A stretch of 64,000 nucleotides of DNA, taken from contig CM060734.1 in the NCBI GenBank assembly GCA_030704615.1, positions 51,538,042 through 51,602,041 of the forward strand, written 5' to 3'. The translations under genes and the position numbers were made by a program. Source of the DNA: Takakia lepidozioides (Eukaryota; Streptophyta; Takakiopsida; Takakiales; Takakiaceae). Below the pieces are notes generated by a model, which worked only from the letters and a program-made list of their open reading frames with translations, was not told the origin of the DNA and ran no database searches. Each line of letters starts with the position of its first letter. The stretch's first letter is position 1. Positions 10,538-20,839 of this stretch are shown here, piece after piece.

Positions 10538-12237
10538 CGTGTTTCTCCCTGTCCTCTAGGAAGCCTATTGACATTGGGTGGACTTGAAACGGGAGTACAT
10601 TAATGTCTCTGTCACTAAATGCCGGCCTTCTCACCTCGTGTCCTTGTTTGTTTCGACCTTAAGCGTTTTGCTTCAGGTAAGGTAGTGCATTGGATTTAGT
10701 TGGAAAGCTTGGGGCCTTTCCCTCTTTAGAATATGCCTACACGGGCCATTCCCTGCAACTCCCTGGAGTGTGATCTCTGAATGGTAACAAGCGGACTCCT
10801 ACCGCTTGGGGGCAGCTCCTCCGCCCAAATTGGGCAGTCGTATGCTCTGTCTAGCATACTCGGCACTTGGGCTCGGGTTGGTTCCTGTGCTTAAACTTAT
10901 GGCCTGCGAAAACAATCAAAAATTTAGCTCCTATCAACATCAACACTCCTCAGGGTGATCCCTGGGAATTGGTTACTTATGCCAAATCTAGGGCTTCATG
11001 TGTAGTTTTTGGGGTGAATCCCAAGATGGACGATGTGTCCTTTAAAACTACATGCTCTACCTTAGGCTTGGATTTCATGGTTAATGGTACCATCTCGAGA
11101 CTTGATAACAGGGGTACGTTGAAGGTTGCAATGACCAAAAGTGCTTCTAATAGAGTCCCGCATCAATTCAATCTCAAATAAGTTCGTCCGTGATTTCTTG
11201 TTTGACAATTGTGAAATTATCAACAAGGGTTTGAGGTACGAGCATAGTATCTGGCTAAAACTGAATTTGAAGGGCGGCATGAGTACTCTGCTGGACCTCT
11301 TTGTCCGTTGTGTTTACATGCCCACAGAGGGGACCCTGTGTGCTGACGCAGACAAGGCCTCACAAGTTTTGAAGCTGGACTGTGCTTCGTTCCTTGCCAA
11401 AGGTCAGGTGGTACTATTGGGGGACTTCAATGCCTGGGTGGGCAAAGGGATCCATCAGGACGATATCATTGGACCTTTTGGTGAGGACGAGCTGAATTCT
11501 AATGGCAGACGGTTAATTAACTGTCTAGAAGAGCTTCAGCTTTTGACCTTGAATAACAGGACAAGAGGTGACCAAGTGCAGTGGACTCGTGAGAAACCCC
11601 AAACTGGGGAACGTTCCATTGTGGACTATATCATAATGGACAAAATTTTGTTCCCCCAGTGTGCCGATGTGTTGATCGACAGAACTGATATTGGTACCTC
11701 TGACCACTTGCTGGTTTGGACTGACATCAAAAGGTGTTTTCCCACCACCAAGAGATCTGTGAAACGTTCGATTCGGAAGTGGCGCATAGAAAAATTCCAC
11801 AATGAGGAGGTTAAGGCTGAGTACGTCCAGGCCTTGCAAGAGGCTCTCCCTCATTTTGTCCAATCGCTCCAAGAACTTCAGTCACGCTCTGTTAACGCAA
11901 TAAATAAAGTCGAAAGAGCAATGGACTCTTGGGAGAATTTCGTTTCCTCCGTGGCTGACAAGATCATTGGGAGGAAACTAATTGTATGCGGTAGAGCAGT
12001 TAGTTGGTGGACTAATGAGATTAAACTCAAGATAGCTGAGAGAGGAGCCCTCTATAAACAGTGCTGCAATTTGGAAACCAACAGAGAATTGTGGGCGAGG
12101 TACTGCCAGCTCCGTAAAGATATCAATCAGCTTGTTAGGTCTCAGAAAAAATTATACTGGGACAAGTTATACAGTGAAATAAACTCAAACCACCATGGTG
12201 GTAATGACAAGAAATTATGCTTGGCCCTTCAACGTTT
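10538..12237 (+). mobile_element. LINE-A copy 1 (endonuclease part, 3' truncated)
   Basis: Starts with the same 5' end as the copy at 54.5-59.3 kb (TTTCTCCCTGTCCTCTAGG). A first frame (10867-11181) holds the N-terminal conserved region. About 0.87 kb is then missing compared with copy 2, and the frame 11141-12241 (366 codons) encodes the apurinic-type endonuclease: LLGDFNAWVGKG, SIVDYIIMDKILFP and TDIGTSDHLLVW are its middle and C-terminal motifs. The N-terminal endonuclease motifs fell into the deletion, and the reverse transcriptase is absent. It lies inside the TIR transposon and is therefore younger than it. Confidence 0.85.
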
Positions 12238-13730
12238 GTAGTCACGCTCTGTAGAGGTATTGAGCACAAGGGGAAGCAATATAACTTGGCATAGGGGCTG
12301 ATATGGACTTGACATTGATCTTCCATGTGCACACCTCTCTCCATGTGCTGCTCATCCACCACTCTACCCACTGCCTGCGTATCGCTGGTTTGACTAAGTG
12401 ACTGGTCACTAGATCACCAGTCACACCTTCATAGGAGTGGGCATGTGGCTTGCAAGTGTTGGGCTGCCAATAACAAACCCACTACAACGTTGCACTACAA
12501 CCATAATCTCATCACTATTGCAGAACTCAGCATTCATGCTCTCGATTCCCACTCCAGCCTTTCAAATTCCTCAATTTCCATTCAGCATCCCATGAACCCC
12601 ACATGCAGCCCGAGTGTTATTACAAGCACGTTATGTGCTTTGGTAAATACTGTTGTTGGAATGAGGCAAAGCCCTCAAACCTTGGCCAAATGTTTATGCA
12701 AACCTCCTTAAACTGCTTGTGAGCTAAATGGGTTTGATGTGCATGCCAGGGCTAGCTCCATCTCATTTTTTGGGGGACCCTTTGGGAGACAGATGGCTTA
12801 CTCAGAAGTGCTTCAGCTTCCTCTGATTCACTGGCAAAAGAAATATGGCTAGCTCTGAAAGAAACAGACAATTTCAAACCTCACAATTGATGAATGGCTT
12901 CCCCTGCATCATCATGTACTCCCCTGGCACTAGTATCTGGCCCCCATGACACAACCCCAGAGAAAACAAAAGACATGTTCATTTCGAGAATTATCTCCAA
13001 TAATCTTGTTTCGATACCCTTACAAAGGTATCATGTTGCAATTGGGCTGTGTGTTCGATAGAGAGTTTAATATATCAACTCTTAGACGTTGATACTCTTA
13101 CAGTGGTATCATGTTTGGTATATGTACATAGCCATATATTGGCACTATAAGGGCTTGGCAGTATGAAATTGGTTAGTGTCTCAAGGTGCAGATGAAACAT
13201 GCTAACATATTTAGATTGTAAGCAACACCCACCAGTCAAACTCATCCTCAGAAGAGATTGATACACAAAAATTTCTCAGGGTCGTTGGTGCGCAGGCTTT
13301 TGTCAAGGGCTTGATATCATCATCGGTCAACTCAAAGTCAAAGACATCAAGGTTCTACTTCAATCTCTCCATCTTGTCTGACTTAGGATTTTTATTACTG
13401 TATGCAAAATTCTTAGATTATAATAGAGGGTTCTTAAAAATGAGGCAAGTTGGTCATCATTGTCTCATATGTGGGGCAGACAAAGATTGTTGGAGATAAA
13501 AGGCGGCCTCATGAGCCTCACGCTGTGCACTTCCCAATGAAACCCAACAATTTCACAACCCTCCAAAGATCGTACAACCCAGGCCCTGCCCCCAAGTAAT
13601 ATGGTTTGATGTTTAGGGTGTATGGTTCAATATGGACAATGGATATGATGATGACATTTATTTAACAGAAATCCTCAAAGTACGTGACATAAAATAATTA
13701 TCTTTGAATGTGATTGTCCCACTTATTCAG
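12238..13730. other. Transposon interior, no gene recognised
   Basis: AT-rich DNA inside the TIR element. Two short stem motifs of similar sequence (GATACCCTTACAAAGGTATC near 13013 and GATACTCTTACAGTGGTATC near 13091) stand out. I see no coding sequence. Confidence 0.4.
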
Positions 13731-15468
13731 TTAATCACAATTACATACAAGAGCTTGTGTAATTAAAAGTTGGAGAGCTTCCCTACTTAACACGGTATTA
13801 CCAATGAGGTCCAATTGATCAAAATATCTATGTTCATGCGTTGCCAAACCACAATACCGAGACATGTAGTAGTGGAGATGAAAACAAGAGATCGAATCCT
13901 TCCCAACCTTTCCAATTTCATAAGCTTGTGCACGGACACGAACCATGTCAGGAATGAGTTCAGCTCATTTGGTAGGAAGGTCATGCAAACCACCTGCACA
14001 TCGCCACCTTTGATTCCCACGAGGCCCCAAGTCTTGGTTACCAATGTGTCGGGGGTCTTCCCTGAATCGTGGGTCATCAATAAGGTGGCTGGTCCATCTA
14101 CATGATCAAACACATCACCACATTAGAATAACATTCCAATGTAAATTGTAGCTTAACAATGAAAGTACAAACAAGAGAAAACCATGAGCTTACCCATGCA
14201 AACGTTCATACTCACGAAAGAAACGAGCAGGAACATGTGATCGACGAGATCGACCGTTTTCATTAATCGTGCGAACTCGATGTCCATTCCAAATATTCAC
14301 GTATTCATCAACAGCTTCTTGTAGTATGGGCATATATATGTCAATAAAAGATTCTCGTTGCCACGGATCGTCCATATCCAATAATCCATCATTGACCATT
14401 GCTTGGAAGCAATTTTTGTAGTAGAACATTACCTTCTCCCATAGATGCCACCAAAAGTGTTCAATCCTCTAACGTGGTGATTACACCACACAAAGTATTA
14501 GGAATATGCACAACATTACACACTCAATGATTAATAAAGATGAACCAAGAAATATGACAGAAACGTAAAGTTGATATGCAAGATAGAATTGTATAGAACA
14601 CTAACCTGATTGTGTGTAGAAGACCCAGTCAAGTACGGATTGGGTGTTTCAGAACGTGTGGCTTCAATGTGTTGTTTTATAAGAGAGTGCTCTACTGCAA
14701 AATTAGATCGAATTCGTAAAGGTGCTCCAAACTTGGAAACTGCATCGTGATATCATTTGAAAATGGTTTTTTCTTTCTTGTTTCTTGCAACGTTCGCCCA
14801 TAAAACAAAATGAGAGGCCCCATCAATGCCAGCATGTACTCGAAGTCCAAACATAACCAATTTGTCATAAGCTGCACCACGAATTGCACACATGTTTTAA
14901 TTTGCCTACAATTTTGTGCGATATGTAATGCAAGAAAACGTCTTGCATGTGCATCTTCAAAGAACATTAAGATGCATGAGATAAAATACTTACAGTCAAT
15001 GTGCCATAGAGCCATAGGCATTGTCACATTATACTGAGTCCTCCGAATTGCCTGTGCCCTTCTCCTACGCTCATAATGGTAGGGTGAGATGATTTTCAAA
15101 GCTTCCCCCATCTTCCTTCGAGGAATCTGCCAATTTGACCTCCTTAAGGCAGATTGCACTGTTCTCATTCCCCAATTTGTCCCATTCTCTTCAATAGGAA
15201 GTAACTCTTGAATCTTTTCACACAAGCGTTGGACACTCAATTGATGATGAACTTTGAAAGGAGACCCTTGGACTTCTGATAGCAATCTTCTCAATGGTCG
15301 TACATCATCAAAAGAAAGGGCAGTGGCGATTGATTTCATTGTGGCACCCTCATTCAACATTGCTTCCACATAAAGTACTAAATCATCCACTACTTTATCA
15401 CCATCCAAATGGTTGTTTTCCATGCTCACATGATCTGTCTTATCTCTGCTTAATAGCCCCAGTGCCAA
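13731..15468 (-). pseudogene. IS3/rve-like DDE transposase (integrase core), decayed
   Basis: Four exons can be traced: 15468-14994, 14871-14606, 14468-14194 and about 14104-13731, with GT-AG introns and matching phases. Exon 1 has a helical region with NWGMRTVQSALRRSNWQIPR, like the HTH/IS3-OrfB-type region, and ends ALWHID, where D is the first catalytic residue. Exon 2 opens with LVMFGLRVHAGIDGASHFVL, matching the family's HGGIDGxSR strand, and reaches LRIRSNFAVEH, where the second catalytic D is expected but N is seen, then TGSSTHNQ. Exon 3 starts RIEHFWWHLWE with the catalytic E and continues through the NIWNGHRVRT tail. In-frame TGA codons in exon 2 (after KKEKTIFK) and exon 4 (after DLPTK), plus the D-to-N change, make it inactive. 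Similar integrase-core proteins are known in many animals. The fourth exon is the least sure. Confidence 0.75.
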
Positions 15469-15499
15469 TGCCTTCGACCTTGCCCTTGTTGTAATTGTT

Positions 15500-16082
15500 T
15501 GCTGTTAATTCTGTAGTCACTGCATCCACTCACACATTCCCCATAGGACTTACGTCACTAAAGTTCACATAGGCTATCAAGTAGATGAACCAAATGTACT
15601 TTGAAACAACAACTACTCTATCCTAAAATGTATTAGCAAACCACAGTACACAATGTGGGCTGGTTGAAGACAAACCATGTGATCAAGCTCTTTCTTTCAG
15701 TGTGTGTATTGAGGAGCGTTTGGTAACCCACTCTACTACCCCTAAAGTTCTCTCCTCAAAACTCATGAGTCACCTGCACGTACACAAGAACTACAGCTTT
15801 AGCTAAAATGATATCTTTATCAATGATTGGGGGAACTCATGCCAATATGGGAATGTGCTTACTCATGGGCAGATCTTGTCATTTGGTGATCCAAGAAGGC
15901 TTCCATCATACATAGCGCCACCACCGCTCCACCACCGCTCAACCCTAAACTTGTTGTTGCATTCTTCTCTCGTTACTTCTCGTCCTCCAACTGATTTGAT
16001 CCTTTCACTTTTAGGGCACCTCTGCCCTAAAAACCCTTCATCACTTCATTTCTCTCTCCCTTTCCCTCGCTCTCGCTCTCTC
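15500..16082. other. Between transposase gene and right inverted repeat
   Basis: Probable upstream region of the transposase pseudogene. The part at 15920-16085 is pyrimidine-rich and ends in a CTCTCTCT run that abuts the inverted repeat. No gene recognised. Confidence 0.4.
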
Positions 16083-16457
16083 TCTAGTATATATCTCTCC
16101 TTTAGGCTACGCGACTCATGTCGTGACTTAGGCCTTACCACAAGCAAAGGATGGACGGGCAGCAGGAATAGACGGGCCAGCATGTATATTCAGCTTATAC
16201 TCTCGTATATATATATGTGTATACGATACATATACATATACATATACATGATAATATATTATATACAAAACTGCGTTAAAAATTATAGATTACAATTCAA
16301 TTGAATTGCAAATTAGGGTTAGTTCAATTGAATTGGCATCGCAATTCAATTGAATTGGTATCGCAATTCAATTGAATTGGTATCTGATCAAGTGAATTGG
16401 CATCTGATCAAGTGAATTGCGCTGCATTTCACATCAAGGCCTTTTTGGAATTCCCTA
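16083..16457 (-). repeat. Right terminal inverted repeat
   Basis: Inverted match to 9508-9846. It carries more copies of the palindrome CAATTCAATTGAATTG (about 16291-16380) and two CTGATCAAGTGAATTG units. Its outer end, GGAATTCCCTA, is followed at once by the CCCACGC target duplication. Confidence 0.85.
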
Positions 16458-16464
16458 CCCACGC

Positions 16465-16936
16465 CACACTATTTGGTTATTCTCTCATGGCTTCATTGAT
16501 AACCTAATTGGGATCCGGGTCACTGGCGTTGGAAGGAGACCGGAGCCACAGGGGCTCAATATTTTTTTGTCTATATACTGCAAAAATTGGTTATATGCTG
16601 CCTTGCTCCACCGGCAACATACCGGTAGCTCAAGGGCCACCCAAATCTTACATTCAATGGGATTTGATGCCAAAGACCGCTTCCGGACATGGTGCAGAGT
16701 TTGGGACAGAGGCAAGGCTAGGAAGGTGTCTATGTTCCTGTGGCTTGCAATGTATGGAGGGGTCGCTACTGCTGTTTGGTGTTCTAAAATGGGACACTCT
16801 CCAGTTTGTTAGGTCTGCTTGCAACATGACGAGACACTACAACATTGTCTCTGGTCTTGCAAATTTGCTCACCATACATGGAGACACCATGCCCGCTTAG
16901 AAATTGGCTATGTTTTGTATTCTATGTGGTTGGCAA
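16465..16936 (+). mobile_element. L1-like LINE relic, right part (zf-RVT domain)
   Basis: The frames encode the C-terminal zinc-binding reverse-transcriptase region typical of plant L1 elements: KVSMFLWLAMYGGVATAVW, then a cysteine pair, then CLQHDETLQHCLWSCKFAHH with the HxxxxC part of the finger. One in-frame TAG at 16810-16812 and a frameshift upstream break it. The end at 16936 coincides with the AGATCATTGG duplication. No poly(A) tail is left. Confidence 0.65.
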
Positions 16937-17883
16937 AGATCATTGGTACACTGTCAAGCTATGTATGTACCTGTTACACACAGATTTCTGCCAATGTTTA
17001 GGTTATAGGTTGACATGAGTGTGCATTTTGCCAAGCATGAATTGTACGTTCTTCCTCCATTGCAATATGCTATTTCATGCTGCCTTCTACTTTACTGAAT
17101 TGAACATAGAACTCCGAAATATCTTTATTCAGATAGGGACTTAGAATCCACTTAGACTCAGACGATTCCCACAACAAATGTATAGGGTTACAACTGCAAC
17201 CTGCCATCAATATCCTACCTTAATGGCATCCGACCAGGACTGAAGGCTGAAGGCCATACACCTATACAGGAATTGCGACCAAACTAGATGCTCTGTCAAC
17301 ACCCATCATCTCCTTGCCTTTCTGTGGTCTAGCCATATGTTTGACAATTTTCCAACAGTGAGAAATGGCGAATTTTGCTTGTGAGAAAAATCCATCTTTA
17401 AGCTCACTGGCTTCTGAATTGCTCTTTAATGCTGTGGAGATGCCATTAGGATGAATATGAGTACAAAACAAGGTCCGGGCAAAAGAAAAATGCCGCAATT
17501 GATACTCGGACTCCCTTACATCCAACCTTGATCCACTTGTCAAGTGCATGTGCATTTCCAATAGTACACGTTACAATTAGGTGAGCCTTATCACCTCATC
17601 ATGCTCAACATTGTCACTCGCAAGGAATTGCTGCCTATCTTACCTGAAAATGTTGTCACTACACCCTCAGAATGAGCTGTTTACTTCTGATATAGTGCAG
17701 TCTGAGTGGATTTTAAAACCTTCCACAATGAGCATGTGTTATTACATTTCAAGAGATTCACATCCATGTCAAGTACTTACATCTCCTGTAATCTACTATG
17801 AAGATGCACAAATCACACAATACATCATAGTCCCTCTGTGATCATAATAGAACACTTCTTGCTGTTCGGTTTACTCGAAGAGA

Positions 17884-18095
17884 AATAAAATGAAATGAAA
17901 TGGTGCTTTATAACGTCCGCGGAAAGCTCATAGAGCTTATGGGACAAAATGGAAGAACATGAGAGAGGAACAAATCCAGAAACCACAATTAATGTTGTAG
18001 CGATTGTCTAAGGGTGAAGGCCTCGTGCAGGTAGGCTGCCAAGCATTTCTGATCCTCATAGTGAAAGACATCAGTGAGAGTGGATCCACTGAATA
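17884..18095 (-). mobile_element. LINE-B 3' fragment 2
   Basis: Minus-strand 3' end with a CATTT-repeat tail at 17884-17901. It is present only in copy 1 of the duplication: the paralogous site near 20866 runs from CTCGAAGAGA straight into GGATGGTGGAG. It encodes the last part of the LINE-B protein in a shortened form. Confidence 0.75.
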
Positions 18096-18096
18096 A

Positions 18097-18205
18097 ATGG
18101 TGGAGTACCAGCCCTTGAGCACAAAGAAGGCAACAACACGAAACAACCCCATAGACACCAGCTCCAGCAAAGCCTGTGTGAGCGATGGCTGTGGCGACAT
18201 GCCAG
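18097..18205 (-). pseudogene. TSC10/KDSR exon 3 fragment
   Basis: About 109 bp nearly identical to 20871-20979. It encodes the C-terminal membrane part ([20 protein letters not shown] and following). The break at CATGCCAG is the tandem-duplication breakpoint. The rest of the gene is missing, so this copy is a dead fragment. Confidence 0.85.
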
Positions 18206-18558
18206 CTCCATAGCCTAAATGCCACGGCTGGCCGCTGCCGGAGCAGGCAACAAACACACCTTCCAGGCTTTTTTAAGACTTGGAACAGCCTGGGCGGGAC
18301 TGTCCCTAAATATAGTTCCTCTAGACAGCCAGAACTGGATCCAAGGGCTCAAGTCCATGGCTCTGGGATCTGATGGTCAGAATTCAAACAGTCAACTAGG
18401 AGATTTGAAAAAAGTGTCACGGTGGTCTCTCTACTCCGTATCGTAAGCGGCCAGAGAGAACACCTCGTTTTACTTTACTGTGACCCACGTGTGCGGTGTG
18501 CATCCTGAACCCACAGTACAGCTCTTACTGAGTAGTTGGATAAGAGATGCGTATGAGA

Positions 18559-19063
18559 AATGAAATGAAATGAAATGGTGCTTTATAACGTCCGCGGAAA
18601 GCTCGTAGAGCATATGGGATAAAATGGAAGAAAACATGAGAGAGGAACAAATCCAGAAACCACAATTAATGTTCTAGCGATTGTCTAAGGGTGAAGGCCT
18701 CGTGCAGGTAGGCTGCCAAGCATTTCTGATCCTCATAGTGAAAGACATCAGTGAGAGTTTGGGTTCCACTGAATAAACAGTGAAATCTCCCACGGATCTC
18801 GTAGTTTAGAGGGCAGTAGAAGAAGAAGTGTTCTTCAGTTTCAATTTCCTTGCTGCGCCCTATGCAAGCTGGACATAGGCGGTCCTCCCGTTGCAGGTTT
18901 TCCCATCTGCCAGTCTCTATCCGTAGGTTGTGGGAACCCACCCTGAACCGCCCCAATGCCCTCAAGAGGGAAGGAGATAAGGGTGCTGAAAGGTAATTTG
19001 GTCTCAAGATTCTATCATCGCGGAGCACCAAGAATGTCTCTCGATAGAAGTGGAGCTTTGTCG
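18559..19063 (-). mobile_element. LINE-B copy 3 (C-terminal zinc finger and 3' end)
   Basis: A 505-bp 5'-truncated non-LTR element. The frame 19031-18666 reads LLRALGRFRVGSHNLRIETG, followed by CPAC and, after an acidic stretch, HFFFYC. This is the zinc-knuckle-like C-terminus of LINE ORF2 proteins of a family different from LINE-A. The 3' end is CATTT repeated. TGAGA flanks it on both sides (18554-18558 and 19064-19068), and the empty site is seen in copy 1 near 8405-8415. Confidence 0.75.
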
Positions 19064-19312
19064 TGAGAGAAAGAAGCAGAGAATTTTGTTAGGTCCACAG
19101 TACAACGGAGTGGAGAGGCTGGAGCCTCGGGGGCTGCGAGCTCTTCCAGTGATGGGCCCTCTATAAGTATGATGCCTATCGCCTGCTCACTCTGTCCTTC
19201 TCTGCCGGTTCTCTGACCTTGAGTCCCATTTCCTTTTTCCGCACCGCTTTAAAGTCTGAGAGCGGATGCTGCATACTCGCAGATCACTAGTGTGTGAAAT
19301 TGTGAGAGAAGG

Positions 19313-19591
19313 TTGCACCGGTGTGAGCGGAAGAGGAACATGTGCACCTCAAGCGAGTCTACAGAGAAGCCGCCATCAGAAGCGGTGAAGCAAGGTGGGC
19401 AGCAGGAGAGCAAGAACGCAGTGCGCACACGGCTGCTGGCCATCTCACAGACAGATCCCACTGGGGTGTGCTTGCTGGTGCAGTCACCCAAAGTCGTCCC
19501 CAAGGGAGCTGGGCTGGAGGAGAGTGATGACAAGTTCCGCTTCAAGTTGATAGCCATTTCTCGTGTTCAGACTGCAGGGCTACCACACTAG
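19313..19591 (+). CDS. Duplicated frame of unknown function, second copy
   Basis: A 92-codon copy of the frame at 8657-8986, lacking its first 17 or so codons because of a small deletion. ISQTDPTGVCLLVQSPKVVP and KFRFKLIAISRVQTAGLPH are kept. On the other strand, the frame that ends EEDEEAARAFQLFSTAQEAN is also open here (19542-19680), so either strand might carry an old exon. Function unknown. Confidence 0.25.
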   Translation: MHRCERKRNMCTSSESTEKPPSEAVKQGGQQESKNAVRTRLLAISQTDPTGVCLLVQSPKVVPKGAGLEESDDKFRFKLIAISRVQTAGLPH

Positions 19592-20839
19592 GATTTGCTT
19601 CTTGGGCTGTAGAGAACAATTGAAAGGCTCTTGCTGCTTCTTCATCTTCCTCATCTTCAACCTGTGAAGGAAACACTATTTGACTATAAAATAGGGATGT
19701 AGGCAGTTTTGCTACTTGCAATTTCTTTGCTTGCTCACCAGACACCCATGGGCAAGTGTGTGCAACTCTGCAGCATGCCCCCACAAAGAGAGTGAAAGCT
19801 TCCAGTGGGAACTACTCTGTGAGCATGGAAGTTGAAACTCCTGACCTCTTTTCAATGAAAAGGCGAGGGGGTGTGTTTGTATCATTATGATGTTCTCAAC
19901 CTGTATGAAAGAGATCATTGGTACAATGTCAAGCTATGTATGTACCTGTTCCACACAGATTTCTGCCAAGGCTAGGTTAGGTTGACATGAGTGTGCACTT
20001 TGCCAGACATGAATTGTTTGTTCTTCCTACAGTGCAATATGCTATTTCATGCTGCCTTCTACTTGAATGAATTGAACATAGAACTCCGAAACTTGTATCT
20101 TTATTCAGATATGAGGGACTTAGAATCCACTTCTCAGACGATTCCCACATAGGGTTACAACTGCATCCTGCCATCAATATCCTACCTTAATGGCATCTGA
20201 CCAGGACTGAAGTCTACATTTGATCTCCAGCTCAAGGCTGAAGGCCATACACTACAGGAATTGCTACAAAACTAGATGCTCTGTCAACACCCATCATCTC
20301 CTTGCCTTTCTGTGGTCTAGCCATATGTTTGACAATTTTCCAACACGGACAAATTGTTAGTTTGCTTGGGAGAAAAATCCATCTTTAAGCTCACTGGCTT
20401 CTGAATTGCTCTGTAATGCTGTGGAGATGCCATTAGGATGAATATGAGTACAAAACAAGGTCCAGGCAAACGAAAAATGTCGCAATTGATACTAGGACTC
20501 CCTGACATCCAACCAATCCACTTGTCAAGTGCATGTGTGCATTTCCGATAGTACAGGTTACAAGGTGTGCCTTATCACCTCATCATGCTCTGCAATTATC
20601 CTTGCAAGGAATTGCTGCCTGTCTTATCTGATAATATTGTCACTACACCCTCAGAATGAGCTGTTTACTTTGCAGTCTGAGTGGATTTTCATTAGCCTAA
20701 AATTTTCAACAATGAGCATGTGTGATTACATTTCAAGAGATTCACATCCATGTCAAGTACTTACATCTCCTGTAATCTACTATGAAGATGCACAAATCAC
20801 ACAATACATCATAGTCCCTCTGTGATCATAATAGAACAC

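Larger units (their letters stand above)
9508..16457. mobile_element. 6.95-kb TIR transposon with IS3/rve-like transposase
   Basis: The ends are inverted repeats of about 340 bp (left) and 375 bp (right). The outermost bases are TAGGGAATTCCAAA on the left and the complement (ending GGAATTCCCTA) on the right. CCCACGC flanks both ends directly (9501-9507 and 16458-16464), a perfect 7-bp target duplication. If the terminal T/A pair is not counted, it can be read as 8-9 bp with one mismatch. Inside are three 99-bp tandem repeats, an inserted LINE-A fragment and a minus-strand pseudogene for an integrase-fold transposase. Long TIRs and an 8-9-bp duplication would suit a Mutator-like element; the transposase points to the IS3-related eukaryotic group. 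I cannot decide the superfamily. Confidence 0.8.
16937..18205. repeat. Segmental duplication, copy 1, right part (block C)
   Basis: Matches 19912-20979 in the same orientation, once the LINE-B insertion at 17884-18095 is removed. It ends inside the copied part of TSC10 exon 3 at 18205, just where copy 2 begins 38 bp later. This makes the whole a tandem duplication of TSC10's 3' end and downstream DNA. Confidence 0.85.

Noticed and set aside
12225-12255. AGTCACGCTCTGT just after LINE-A copy 1 as a possible element end repeat
   Set aside because: It matches 13 bp inside the element (11880) but has no structure around it; too short to interpret.
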